Source: Ceratothoa steindachneri (taxonomy: Eukaryota; Arthropoda; Malacostraca; Isopoda; Cymothoidae). Taken from it: a DNA stretch of 64,000 nucleotides. The stretch lies in the NCBI GenBank assembly GCA_963969495.1, contig OZ018326.1, forward strand, positions 177,540,497-177,604,496. The letters run 5' to 3'. Made by a program: the position numbers and the translations under genes. The notes beneath the pieces were generated by a model that made no database searches, was not told where the DNA came from, and was given only the letters and a program-made list of their open reading frames with translations. Numbering within the stretch: position 1 is the stretch's first letter; each line of letters begins with the position of its first letter. Below, one piece after another: positions 45,197 to 56,748 of this stretch.

Positions 45197-46414
45197 TGTC
45201 GTGGTATCGTAAGTGTATACCTTAGCAGCTCTGAAGGTAATTACACTCACGTGGTAGGCGGCCGAAAGATGACCGGCTGTGCGGAGCTAATGAAGTGAGA
45301 CAGTAAGGATTCCCTAGGTTCGGGGGAGTTTAAAGCGATTAAATCTAGGCGCCTTTGCAATTGTTGGTCTGAGAGTTCTTGAAATGCTAGGTTTTATTCA
45401 AGGTTATTGAAAGATTAAAACCACAAATAAAGGTTTAATTAGAACAAAAACAAGATAAATATGGAAATATATACATAGCGAAAAATTGAGAAATAAAGGG
45501 ACAATTAGGTGATAAATGCTTGCATCGGTCATAAAGAAAAATAATGACAAAAAGGGATAATCTTTCGGATGGTGTTGAAAATATGAAAATGTCCTTTATC
45601 TTGTAGACTCTTGGTGAGGATGGGGGGTGAAACTAAAGCTCAGATTCTTACGGGGTGTCATAATCCTGCAGCACGGGCGAATTAATCTCAACGGCGGGAT
45701 TGGATTACCTCGGGCACAAGTGAGATAATCTTGAATACTGGGCGAATTACTCTTGAAAGGTGAGGCGAGATATCCTTGAACTTGGGGTGAGATGTTCTTG
45801 GATGCAGGAATAAGTAATCTCGAACGAGGGGGTGAATTAATTCTGAAAACGTGATGAGATGATTGGGTCTCACAATTCTCCGAAGAAATGCCGCTTTGCG
45901 AATTTACCAAAATTCACGGCAATTAGTCTAGCCGACGAAACCTCCTAACTTCGAGGTTAAACTCAAGACGATGGGTGTGTATCCTCACGAAAAGCGAGCG
46001 GTACTCTCTCTCGAGTAAAGGGAGACCTCAGATTAAATACTCCGTCGGCTTGCTCGCAAGAAGGCCTCCAGGGCATGGCAGTCCCGGGGGAATATAGTGG
46101 CGCCGTTCTTCGTCTACAAAGACAAGATAAGGCCTTGGGAAGACGTTCGTTCAGGCGGCAATCCCGTCCTGAATGCATTGGAGTTAGCTGGAGACTCGTG
46201 TCTGTGGGGGATTATTATGTCCTCGGGGCATGAGGTTATCGATGAAGGCGTCTCAGCGATAGATCGGCCGGCTTATCAGCCAGACAGTCGCATTGGCTGT
46301 TCCCACGCGAGAATTCATTTGCGTCCTTGCTTTTTGGAATCCTGCTTAAAGTCACGTGGCCTATACTCGACGGGGTTGGGGGGCTAAAGTTGTTCCTTCA
46401 AGGTCGTCGTCTCA
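45197..46414. mobile_element. Solo-LTR-like insertion (element 1), 1218 bp
   Basis: It starts TGTCGTGG and ends GTCTCA, so it has TG...CA termini, and lies within a TATTTTG duplication. It contains no recognisable coding domain; open frames inside (for example 45596-45910 minus, 46097-46387 plus) have no motif. It resembles the insertion at 57146-58361 in length (1218 against about 1216), in the TGTCGT start, in GGCGGCCGA near the start, and in TGACAAAAAGGGAT at offset 348 against 353. Both carry a tandem repeat near the middle. These points fit solo LTRs of one family, probably Ty3/gypsy, since the gypsy remnant at 30.8 kb is followed by a similar CGACA end. The orientation is unknown. Confidence 0.7.
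45605..45875. repeat. Degenerate 22-bp minisatellite inside element 1
   Basis: About eight to ten diverged units of 21-24 bp, for example GTGAGATAATCTTGAATACT, GCGAATTACTCTTGAAAGG, GCGAGATATCCTTGAACTT and GTGAGATGTTCTTGGATGC. The consensus is roughly G(T/C)GA(G/A)ATAATCTTGAA...GGG. The period is not a multiple of three. Confidence 0.75.
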
Positions 46415-46530
46415 TATTTTGCTTTACCGTGAACCCATTATATGATTTTATAAGAACTTCAAAGTGCTCATTTTTGAGGTTTCTTTCGGTCTTTCATTCA
46501 ATCTTTTAATGTGAGCATTACAAGTATTAT

Positions 46531-49500
46531 AAATTATATGCATTTTCTTAATTGAGCAGAAGGTTCCTTCGGACGATATTCGATAACTATGCTTTGCATA
46601 AACGTCGAGATACTGGCTGTGCATATCGCTACGTTGATTGAATTAAATATACATGACTGAATTTTTTTCGACGGTCAGCTTGAATTGTTCGAATTATAGA
46701 AGGGTATTGAGCATTTGTTTATACAAAAACACTCTAATTATCTCATATGTTATCTATAATGACACATATAATTCTTTCTAATTGCTCAAGTCAAATGGCT
46801 GTAACTTGCGTGAATTGAGATTGTGGAGGTTAACGGTGAAAGCTGGCGCTTTTCGTAAAGCGAGGTTGGCAGCTAGTTCGAGGCGATGTAAACACCTGGA
46901 GCAGTCAGCAACTACTGGCTACTCCAGGTATTTATTACAAATATCTAGTATATTAACACCTAAATGTCGTTTGGCATTTTAGCTAGATGGGGGATAGTGA
47001 AAACTTTTAATTCTCTAGTGAATTCCTGAAGGACAACCCCCAAAATATAGTAAGAAGAGGCATATTTTATTTATAATAAAAAACAATTAAAACAACACGC
47101 TACGTCTTCTATGAAAAAGCGGTTGTTATGAGGTGAAATGATATAAAGTAAAGATGTTTGTTTGGTAAATAGAACGAGTACCAATTTTAGTAAAGGTCTC
47201 TACTTGACTGCAGTAAAGCAGGAGGCCATGACCTCTGAATATATCATAATTTCATAAAGAATGCGTCTCCTTGCGGTGGGTACAAGAATTGGTCAGATAC
47301 AAGGGAAAAACATATACTAATATGAAATATATTTTGAAGAAGAAATTCTAAGAGCTTTCGCCTAACGTAGACTTAACTTTAAGGAAATTGTTAATACCAC
47401 TACTGGCACTACTTGGCACATCTTTGAGTCAGATACATTCAGTTTCCACGAAACTCAATCTTAAATCAAGATATGGCTTATCATCAGATTGCCCACTTTG
47501 TTCTAAACGTTTCCTAACCTCTGCGAAGACATTAATGTAGGAATAAAAAGGGACTTATTCCAATTAAATATATTCCATAGATCATTTGTAACAAGGTGTA
47601 AAAACTGAGAATGGATAGAAGCAAAATAATTGGAATAAGAACGGAGATAATCAAATTACTATGACACCCATTATGAAAGTGAACTTAAAATCTGAGAAGA
47701 CTAAGGATAAATTGAAGCATACAATAAGTGAGAAATATTAAATACAGAAATAATCTAAATAACAGATAGTAATTAATGAGGGCAGAGTCGAATCATGGCT
47801 AAAATTTGCAGAGGTGCGTGCTACGATTTTAAAATGAATTTCTGAGTAGCGAAAATTAAACAATATGTCAATACGCGATAGATAGGAATGTGGAAGCCAC
47901 ATGAATGGAAATTAAATTCAAGTATGCAAAATCAATGCGGATGAGTCACCAATTCACCGCACTAAGCTACCTAAATTTAATTAAACAGAGAAGTTATTTT
48001 TGTCCATGATATAAGTCCCTGAACGAAATCGACCGACCAAAATACGCGGAATTTAAATGCTGTAAAGGCACTGGACAGGTCGTCATGGCGATAGTGTTTT
48101 CGCCTTAAAGTGTTGATGACAGCAGTTAGCAGCAAACTAAAATTACCGACGTGAGATTCACTTTTTTGATAACCTATGCCAATATTGAGGTCTTGTTTAT
48201 TGCTTCCAGCTATGTCTTACGAGTTAAATTGCTAATTCGGCTACGTGGCGCTTTTAGATAAAATTTTAGCGTTGATATAATAATAAATGTTTAAATAGGT
48301 TACAAGCTAATTTGCTAAAAATAAATATTAGATTGTTCTCACATATATAACGGGTTTCGATCTGACAGCACCGTGTCACACTGCTTTTATATTGCATGAA
48401 AGAGAAGTGAAGAAGTGAAGCCAAACTCTTCGTTAGTATGGGTCAATAAAGAAACAGAAATGATAAAGATCAGCACCCTTGGACTCAGCAGTCATAACAT
48501 AAACTGGTAAAGCTAATCAGTAATTCAAATAAACATAAAAGTAACATGACAAATAGGTAGGACTATAAAAGGACAAATAATCTGAAAAATATTTTTGCTG
48601 ACTTGATACAGAGCAGCTGTCGACCCACAGAAAATATGAAAAGCGACTTACTTGTTTATTTCTTTCAACATAAACTTCTGAATATATGGATTCAATAAAG
48701 ACACCTCTACATACTCATGATATGCGCTTTTAGCATTAGCCCAAGCTGCATTCAATTTATAGCGGACGGAGGATCTACAACTAAACATATGGTATATCTT
48801 CGTAGACTGAGACATCACTAATTTGAGAATCTGTATCCAACAAAAATACATTAACTAATCAGTAAATTCAGGAGAATGTAACCCAATTAGTAATGTCACA
48901 GTTTACGCTCAATTTGTTTCCAAGAGTGAGAAATTAATATTTTATTATTTGATGAGAGATAGAATGTTTGGGTTATATTTATTTATATATATACTAAATA
49001 CGACAGTCACTAATAAACTAAATAAAGTTTAGTGATTTTTACGTGGTTTCGGTATTTGAAGCACGACTATCGAAACATTTGACATTGTTTAGTTTCAAAA
49101 CGGAAATGAAAAATTCCAAGAAATCTTTTCTTTTTCCGCCTTAAACTTCCATTGAGATTACAAAAAATATTGTTAATAACCTTTGAATACTTTTGTATAG
49201 TTATAATTAATTTTTCAATATATTGTGTTAAGGAAAATATTGTTAGGTTACATAAAATCACAGCAAAGCATTGCGGCAATTATCTAAAACTATTCGACGA
49301 TTTATAGCATCTGTAAATAAGTATATCGTAGTTAACTTACTTTTACCGGAAACATTTTGAAAAATGTGACATGACTAATTTGGGTAACTGGAAATCCAAT
49401 AGTTAAGTTCCTATAATGACTAAAAAGCTAAATTTCTTAGATCCCATGAGTCAGTGTGATAAAGACGAGCAACCTTAATTTAACTAGTCAAGATAAGTTG

Positions 49501-49809
49501 CTCTCAGATATTCTGTGGCTGCTGATCTTTACAGGGTTTTGAGTAACTGTAACTGGCGAGTAAAAAAACGAAGTTTTATAATACATTAAATGAAAAAACA
49601 AATAGAAAGAAAAGGAATGGTGAAAAAACTGAAATAGAAAATTTCTCAAAATATAATCTTTATCAAGCTTAAAATCTAACAACGTGAGAGTGTATTTCAA
49701 AGCTGCAGGTACCATTTCGTACTGAAATGCAATTTACTTATTTGTTTGAACATTTCAACAAGTTAGCCACGATGTCACCCAAAATGGTAACAACAAACTA
49801 TTTGACTAT
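46531..49809. other. Intergenic AT-rich DNA, no gene seen
   Basis: About 3.3 kb without a supported feature. Minus-strand frames at 48648-48851, 49067-49279 and 49488-49715 have no recognisable motif. Confidence 0.5.
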
Positions 49810-50265
49810 CAAATTGAGTTAGTCTTCTAACGACGCCGTACTGAGTTCGATCCCGGCGTGAGCGGACACAAACGTCAGCGAACGGAGAGACCTAGCTATG
49901 GACGCTGCCTGCAGTGGATTGAGAAGATCACACACTAAACATCACATACATACCAATTACAACAGAACTTTTTCCTATTTTATCTTCGTAACACACAAAC
50001 ACACTTTCTCTGCTCCACGGAATGCTGCCGATGGGATATCTGCATAGGTCTGACGAGGAAGAGATCCCACTACCCCGTAGTGACGAAGGATCATAGCCCT
50101 ACGCTGTTTGGTGGCAAAACATAAGACTTCTCCCCTAAGAACAGAGGCTGCTGGTGCCCTTGAGCTCACCAGCGATTGTCATACTGACCTCTGTCAATTC
50201 ATTATCTGGGTGGGATCCGCCGAGAGTAAAGCCGGATGGCAAACTACTACTACTATAATTACTAT
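49810..50265 (+). mobile_element. Possible tRNA-derived SINE
   Basis: GAGTTAGTCTTCTAACGACG looks like a tRNA anticodon arm (loop centred on TCT), followed about 10 nt later by the B-box GAGTTCGATCCCGGC. The sequence then stays GC-richer than its surroundings and ends in a simple (ACT)n tail, CTACTACTACTATAATTACT, near 50246-50268. A recognisable A box is lacking, so the head is 5' eroded. The middle part is unidentified. Open frames inside (49975-50169 minus, 50108-50335 plus) are incidental. Confidence 0.4.
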
Positions 50266-50294
50266 CAAACGCTGGATATCTCACAAAGCATTTT

Positions 50295-50717
50295 TTAACT
50301 CAATCTTCGTCCCCAAAACTTTAGACGATTTCTGACATGAATTGGTTTCATCAAAGGTGTTTCTCTTGGTGTGCGAGAATGGAATCCCTCGTTCTTAAGA
50401 ACTGCCCTAATTGTATTTTTGCATATATTTGTTCCAGCTACTTCCAAGTCTTTCTGAAGTTCAGATCGAGTCACTTGAGGATTCTTCTTTACTTTACGTA
50501 CTATATATTTAGCCGCACGCTTTGAAATTTTATATGGACGCCCTGAACGTGATAGGCTTGCACTGGACTGATATGACGTGAACAGGCGAATCATGTCACC
50601 AATGGTGGAGATTGGTATTTTTAGCATAAATGAAATATTTCTATAGCCCAAACCACTTTTATTAAACTGAACAATTAGTTCTCTTCTTCTTTTTGGCAAT
50701 TCTTTAGTCTTTACCAT
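50295..50717 (-). pseudogene. Tc1-type transposase, N-terminal third
   Basis: This is a 140-codon open frame; Tc1 transposases are usually about 340. Residues about 5-55 form the first helix-turn-helix (KRRRELIVQFNKSGLGYRNI, then a second helix ending about DMIRLF). Residues 56-65 form the linker, ending GRPYKIS, a version of the GRP AT-hook-like motif (SGRPYK). Residues 66-115 form the second HTH (AAKYIVRKVKKNPQVTRSEL). Then TIRAVLKNEGFHSRTPRETP and HVRNRLKF lead to the point where the DDE domain should begin. The sequence diverges after RNRLKF, so the catalytic domain is absent. The start codon is an ATG in the usual place for the family. Confidence 0.85.
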
Positions 50718-50928
50718 ATTAGAATTAGTGTGTTGAACGATGACCTCCTTTTCATGCAGCTCTCAGACACTGACTGATGTCCGCTGTTTCACTTGGACGA
50801 ATTATATTATTTTTCTAGAAAGTTCTACAGCATTCCTGTCATGTAAACCACTCTGATATGTTCGGGAACTATTTATCATCGCTTTAAAACTAATTTTGTG
50901 GGTGTGTTAGATACTTTTGGAGGCGATA
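50335..50928 (-). mobile_element. Tc1-type transposon, 5' part only
   Basis: On the minus strand a terminal sequence TATCGCCTCCAAAAGTATC (starting at the TA at 50928) resembles Tc1-family inverted-repeat ends. About 190 nt downstream the transposase begins at 50717. The element stops near 50335, before the catalytic domain, so the second inverted repeat is missing. Confidence 0.8.
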
Positions 50929-51098
50929 ATCTCACACTTTTGTCGATATAATACCAATGCTTTACTATTTGCGTATTTTAATACCGAATTTTTATTCAAC
51001 GTACGAAATACACAAGATGTTCAATTTTCGATTACTTTGCTGTTGTGCAACTATGGTAAAAAAACTTTTGACCATGTATCGGATATTTATTGCACTCA

Positions 51099-51240
<142 letters not shown>

Positions 51241-51374
51241 AACTCATAAAGTAGCGCGTGAGTAGAGCAATAAATGCCAAAAAATCCCACAGGAAAATGA
51301 AAGGCGTATTTCAAATATTGTCGAACTTGTTCAGTTCATTATCAACGAATAACGAAAAACCTTTACAAAGATGG

Positions 51375-51382
51375 TATATATA

Positions 51383-51423
<41 letters not shown>
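51375..51423. repeat. (TA)n microsatellite with one break, about 49 bp
   Basis: TATATATATATTTATATA... followed by TGAGAGACAG. The right flank (TGAGA) resembles that of the 51102-51236 tract. Confidence 0.95.
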
Positions 51424-51429
<6 letters not shown>

Positions 51430-51639
51430 CAGCAAAGTAATGCCCTACCCATGTACAACGAAAGGGCACAAAATAGAGAAATATTATCAAAGAGGGATAT
51501 GAAGTATAAAACCAAATAGATAAGGTCTACTTACGGAAATCTTAACTCTGAGCACAGAATGTAGACATTTAGGTCACTAAGATAAATACATACACACCTA
51601 ATTGTAAATACATAAAAGTAAACGAGAGAAATATAACTA

Positions 51640-52795
51640 AATTAATAGATCAAATGGCTAAGATTTAAAATGGACAATTTCGTTATAAATAAATAAGCCT
51701 TTGAATAACAGGGTCCAGTTTAATGAGACCATGAGATATATTAAAATTAGGCGAGGAATTAATGAATGAGCACTCAAAAATATTTATTTGAAAAAGTCAT
51801 CAGATTTGTAAATAAATTTAGCTGAATTACAATTAATAGGGTGACTGCTTTCGGATAAATGGACAAAGAAAGCAATACTGCTATACCACCTCCTTATATT
51901 GTATTTATATTGCGTCAAGGGTACACTTAATGATTAACCGGTTTGGCATAAGTATTGCCTAGGGCAAACTAAACAATCGACAGAATATCCCCCGTCCCCT
52001 ATACTATTGTTATTATTATGAATCAGCATTTTGCACATAGTAGACTGATACTTGCATATGACAAAAATATTTAACAAGAGTCGGGGAAGAAGCGGACTCA
52101 GAAAACAGTAAAACAAGGGAGTTTTTCCTAATTATATGCGGGAGGGATTTCAGTTCTGTAACAGGAATTTTTACAAATCTAGGCATCCTGCAAGAAATTC
52201 TTAAGGATAGCAAAGATTTGTTCCCTATTCCAAGATCTTGGAAATCTCAAAATCCAAGAATTCCGGGCTGGCGACCCACAACCCCCTGAGAAACATTGAA
52301 ATTAATTTCAGACCATTTGACTTTATCATTATGACCTGAGTAAAAATGAATATAAGAACAGGCGTTGGTAGGCTTACGATAGACAGAAGTTAAATTCAGA
52401 TGGAGTCCTAAAAATAAGTAGATCTAAGAACGGGAATACACCATTTTGTTTGAGTTCAAAAATAAATTAAATAGAGGGAACCAGAGAATTAAGTTCAGTA
52501 AGAAAACTATTAACATCCTTAAAAGAAAGCAACAAACAAATAATATCGTCTATCTATCGGAACCAATTAAGGGAAAAATCGATAATGGTGGGGAGTAAGG
52601 TAGTTTTAAAAAAATCCATATATATATTAGAAAGAATAGTGGATAAGCAATTTCCTATAGCCAAACCAAACTTTCGAGGAAAATTTACCTCCCAGATACG
52701 AAATTTTTGCGCATTAGGGAATAACATTTCATAGGAAAAATTATCCGGTTTTTCTGTTTCTTGCAGTTTGCTAGATTCATTTGATCATTCTTTCG
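51640..52795 (-). mobile_element. Penelope-like element B, RT plus GIY-YIG, decayed
   Basis: Minus strand, across frames: RT pieces ending NLFLNSNKMVY and before them IDDIICLL (about 52560-52540; the catalytic YVDD box with a stop before I), then PTNACSYIHFYSGHND (about 52390-52335, the Penelope PTN box), and a GIY-YIG endonuclease C-terminus with CLVCPRQYLCQTG (about 51970-51935), LTQYKYNIRRWYSS and FVHLSESSHPINCNSAKFIY. The order RT, linker, GIY-YIG is diagnostic of Penelope-like elements. It is 5' truncated near 52795, and stops and frameshifts are common. This is a different lineage from the neighbouring element A, judging by the endonuclease sequence. Confidence 0.85.
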
Positions 52796-53148
52796 CGTTC
52801 AGGAAAGATTTATACATATATATAAGTGCATGTTTTATTCAAGACCAGGTCTAGTTGAACCTTGATAAGCTTCTTTATTTGCTTTTCTAATTTCCTTATT
52901 ATTATTTTCTCGTCTTGCGAAAGGTTATAGATAAGTGTTTTGATATTCATGGTTTATTTTAGCTAGCTGAGCTTTTGGTCACGTTTGACCATCTTTGCAG
53001 CGAATTAATTTTACACTGTTTAAACATTTAAAGGCATTACATTTATATACTAAAGATAATTGAGATAATGAGAAGAAGGGGGAATGTGGTTGACAGGAAG
53101 TAGTTAGAAAATGTACATTTGGGAATGGAAGTTCGTCATTATTGACTG

Positions 53149-53643
53149 TTAATCCGTAAAGAGTTTTAAGGTTCGCTGGGTGGCGGTGAATTGGGCATTA
53201 ATTTTCGGTTTATCTTCGTGGATTAAGATCGCTTCCAGGATATGAAGGCGTGTGCGGTCACTTCCATTGATAATGGTGTTTTGTACTAAAATTTCTCGTG
53301 TTAGTTGAATTCCATGTTGTATGTAGTGGTTCTTGATGACGCCGTTTTGCAGATGCATTGTGAGTCTACGAGATAGGGATGTGGTTGTCATTCCAATGTA
53401 TTTATTTGAATTATGAAGCTTGCAATCTTCATGCAGACAGGTGAATTCATAAATTACATTTGAAGTTTCCAATTCTTTTTTCGTACTTGTGTCGCTAATA
53501 ATAAGGTGATTACTTATTTTGGGGGTTTTATAATATATTTTGACTTGTAGCGTTTCTTCTGGATCCGTGCATTTTGTATTTTGGTGTATAATATTCTTGA
53601 TTGTTCTTTCGTCGATTTTATACGATTCACTCATTTGGTTCAT
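53149..53643 (-). pseudogene. GIY-YIG endonuclease domain of Penelope-like element A
   Basis: An open frame of 164 codons. Penelope-like elements carry this nuclease C-terminal to RT, where it nicks target DNA. Residues about 60-75 read NVIYEFTCLHEDCKLHNSNK, with two cysteines (TCLHEDC), then KYIGMTTTSLSRRLTMHLQN holding the YIG half of the GIY-YIG motif, the arginine of SLSRRL and the histidine of MHLQ. TRLHILEAILIHEDKPKINA supplies the conserved glutamate (LEA) and the asparagine (IN). The GIY half is represented by VIYEF, as usual in this lineage. The ATG at 53643 is internal to a longer polyprotein; upstream sequence continues in the same frame past one stop. Confidence 0.85.
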
Positions 53644-54045
53644 ATAGAAGATATTTATTGGGTGTTTCTGATTGTCTTCATTTTTATTATTGTTATTTTA
53701 ATGTAAGTTTTTCAGGAATGTATTTGTTTCTTTGTCCACCATAGTGTTTGTGAAACCATTATTGATGAGGACTTGCTTTATTCTTTGAATTTCGTTATGG
53801 AACCATGACCATGATGAACTGCATTTGTATGCGCGTCTAATGTATGTTCTTATGACACTTTTTTATATCTTTCTGGACATTCGCCATCTCCATTGAGACA
53901 ATTCCAGAATTCGTTGGTTTAGTATATACCTGGGTTGTGTATTTATTTTCAGTTGCTGTCACTTCAATATCAAGGAACGGTAATTTTCCGTTAGAATTGA
54001 GTTCATACGTAAATTTTAGTACAGAGTGCTCTTCCATTCTTGTTC
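53149..54045 (-). mobile_element. Penelope-like element A, RT end plus GIY-YIG
   Basis: Minus strand: EEHSVLKFTYELNSNGKLPF, LDIEVTATENKYTTQVYTKP (Penelope RT C-terminal PFLD and TKPTN boxes, 54037-53925), a frameshift near 53860-53880, YIRRAYKCSSSWSWFHNEI with IKQVLINNGF, one stop near 53700, then an intact GIY-YIG frame. It is 5' truncated near 54045, so the catalytic RT motifs are missing. It has fewer breaks than element B, so it is probably younger. Confidence 0.88.
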
Positions 54046-54831
54046 TAAGTCATTTCAAAAATATAATTCCCCGTCTGAGAGATTACTCATCTCGCTTCCA
54101 TTAATTCATATTTATGTACGACAATTCCAATTATATATAACTCGTACGATTTCAAACAAAATTTACCCTACGTATCGTCTGATAATTATTATTTCAATCA
54201 ATCTGAATCATTTTCTGATGTATTTTAAACCGAACAATTAGCATCAATCTTCCTCGCTCGCAATGTTCCGCTGACAATTTTAGTTCACTCGTGCTCTCGT
54301 TACTGCAAGACAAAGGTCAGTAAACTAACATTGCCATTATTCAACTTAATCGAATATCTTAACTATTCAAAATGTAATTCCCTGTTTTTTCTTCATTTCC
54401 AGTCCCCTTGAGATTATAATTCGAGCAATTATTCTGTTTTCTAACTATTCCCAAGTCCATCCACCCATACATTAAATATATCATACATCCTGTAAATTAT
54501 ATCGACCAAATCTTATATATCATTCCATAATTTATAACTCAAATTTATATAAATATTTACTCTAAACCTACATTTAACTGGATCAAATTCATTATTCTCA
54601 TTCTGTGTATTTCCCATTTTCTCTTTGCTCTTTGTTAGACTTCTATATCTTTCTAGTTAATTTGTAAATAAAAATAGAAATAGACCACTCTTAGTTTCCC
54701 CTGAAATTGCCGGTTACCTATTCTCATTTTTACTCTATTAGAATCTAACACGTGACTCTTCTATTCTCATTCTTCATTCTTATAAAGCATTGGTTTGTGA
54801 AGATCAAGGCTTTACATTTATGTCAACCAGA

Positions 54832-54832
<1 letters not shown>
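54046..54832. other. AT-rich DNA, no gene seen
   Basis: No supported feature. The 71-codon plus frame at 54026-54241 straddles the element A edge and is incidental. Confidence 0.5.

Positions 54833-54907
<75 letters not shown>
54833..54907. repeat. (TA)n microsatellite, about 75 bp
   Basis: Uninterrupted (TA)n followed by CACCCATCTCTC and a short second TATATACATATACATA run; the Tc1 remnant begins about 45 bp later. Confidence 0.97.
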
Positions 54908-54910
<3 letters not shown>

Positions 54911-54959
54911 CCATCTCTCTATATATACATATACATACCGCTTTACCCCCAGGCACAAG

Positions 54960-56748
54960 AAACCCATTCTCGAGAACTAATGGTATTCAAAAAAAGCGCC
55001 TTGGATTTTGTAAGAAATACAAGGACAGGACCTCAGCGGAATGGGAAAAAAGGTAATGTTCAGCGACGAAATTACCTTCAGGCTGGTCAAGAGAAAGTCT
55101 AAGAGAGTGCGTCGGCTGAGAGAGGTGTCACGGTTTTATCCCTGGTACACAATGAAGACGGTAAAACTGTTGCGACCGGCGTGTACGTCCAAAATAGGAC
55201 ACACACGAGAGTTGCTACACACTTAAAGTACAGTTAGAGAGAAAAGTAAAGTTAGTGCCGTTTACGAGAATGTCACACGGTAGTAAACGGAGCACAGTTA
55301 TGTCTGTTAGAGTTGATCGAGGCAATCTTAGACAAACATTATAATCAAGGCAGAATCCAGAATAAACCGAATACTTATCACGATTAAGTAAATAGAAGCC
55401 AGATTAGGAAGCTGTCTCCATGGCAACATGTCATTGCCCACAAGGAATTTTACCCAATAGTTGGAGTGCCTTCTTTATCAATATGTTCGGCAGTAGCCAA
55501 TCAAAAGTCGAGTTATGTTAATACTGACCAATCAACTGGCCGGTACAGAAGAGGGAAGTGTCACTTAGTTGGACGGGGAACTTGTAGGGCGTGGCTTAAA
55601 TTTAATATATAACTGTGTGAAGCCAGAACAAAGAGGATTACTATTTTTATATAGCAATATATCGAGTTATATATCGTTAAGTCCGATCTTTCGGATTCGC
55701 GTAATTCATCTTTGTATATAGTCGTGTAAATAACGCAGACATAAAGTGTAACTCTTAAAGGCCCTATTCGTCCGGCCTTCTTTAGACTTTCGCCGCACTT
55801 GACCTCGAACGTAATTTATGTAATAACTTAGAACTAAAAACTTAATTAAAGAACTTTTGCAAAGTGCAATAAGATCTAGTTCAATAATAATTCTATTTTT
55901 GCTTTGGGGCCTTCAATATCCTGGCGTTCCTCAATCTCCCTGCGCATTCTCCTCGTTAATCGCAATTTCTCGCGATTACATAACTCCCGAACTCCCGGTG
56001 TTCTATCATGGTGTGGTCTATCTACATTTTCCAGGCTATTTGACCCCATCGCTACAATAAGACCTCCTCCCGGCTTGGGCAGCCCATAGCAATCAACCAA
56101 TAACTCTTGTGGGAAATAAGGAAAGGGCACATCAAACCAACCGGGCAATTTGTATCATCCGGAGTCCCTGCCCAAAGATTACGCGATAACTCGGTAATCT
56201 CTCACCATTACTGGCAACTAGCATTCCCCTTCCAAGGCTCTTGGGTTTTCCTCACGATTACCTTCAAGGTTCCCCTATACTTAGGCATGACCTTCAAAAG
56301 TCCCCATAAGACATCCGGACAGTGTCATAGTGTGGGCTGCTTTTAGTGGTGAAAGGGGCAGTGCAGGGCTTAACTTCCCTTATAAAACTTTACCATGAAG
56401 GGGAGCAATTACATTGATGTGTTGCAGGAACATCTGCTATATTTATCCAGTATTCATGAGTGAAATTATTTCATGCATGATGGGGGCCCTGCACACAAGT
56501 CTAAAGCGGTAAAAAAGTTTCTTGTAGACAACCAAATTGATGTGTTAGACTGGCCAGGTAATTCGCCGGATCTGAACCCCTTCGAGAAAGCATCCAAAAG
56601 CATCCAACTTACCAACATTAAAGACCTGAAGGACGCCCTGAAGGGGTTATGGATCAATATGGACTCCTCCTTCTTTGCCAAGCTGGCCGAATCAATCCCC
56701 CGAAGACTTCATATGGTGTTCAAGTACAAAGGCAATATGTCAAAGTAA
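54960..56748 (+). pseudogene. Tc1-type transposase, DDE domain, interrupted
   Basis: Left part: KKRLGFCKKYKDRTSAEWEK (about 54990-55050), then in the next frame KVMFSDEITFRLVKRKSKRV, with the first catalytic Asp (FSDE, about 55056), and SRFYPWYTMKTVK up to the insert. Right part: HPDSVMVW (about 56310) in one frame; the 56473-56748 frame then gives MHDGGPAHKSKAVKKFLVDN with the second Asp, DWPGNSPDLNPFEKASK with the third acidic residue (NPFE, a DD34E-type spacing), and LAESIPRRLHMVFKYKG at the C-terminus. All three catalytic residues can therefore still be seen, but truncation, frameshifts and the insertion rule out function. Confidence 0.85.
55168..56306. mobile_element. LTR-like insertion in Tc1, 1139 bp, TG...CA ends
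   Basis: It starts TGTTGCGACCGG and ends AAAGTCCCCA, between TAAAAC (55162-55167) and TAAGAC (56307-56312), a probable 6-bp target duplication with one change. Removing it restores the transposase codons T-V-K-H-P-D-S. It has CCAATCAA boxes (about 55496 and 55528), a TATA-like TTAATATATAACTGTG near 55599-55614, and a long tail, as in an LTR with promoter, R and U5. No coding domain is recognised; the minus frame 55876-56148 has no motif. It may be a solo LTR, or an LTR plus a little internal sequence if the LTR ends at TTTTGCA near 55861. Confidence 0.65.

Larger units (their letters stand above)
44524..46530 (+). repeat. Duplicated segment, copy 2, interrupted by an LTR-like insertion
   Basis: Direct copy of 42528-43330, split in two: 44524-45196 and 46415-46530. 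The right half resumes with CTTTACCGTGAAC, TTATAAGAACTTCAAAGT and TTTTTGAGGTT, which align with the end of copy 1. The insert is 45197-46414. Confidence 0.85.

Noticed and set aside
45596..46387. Several open frames of 61-104 codons within LTR-like element 1
   Set aside because: No motif; they overlap on both strands, and one is a read-through of the 22-bp repeat, whose period is not a multiple of three.
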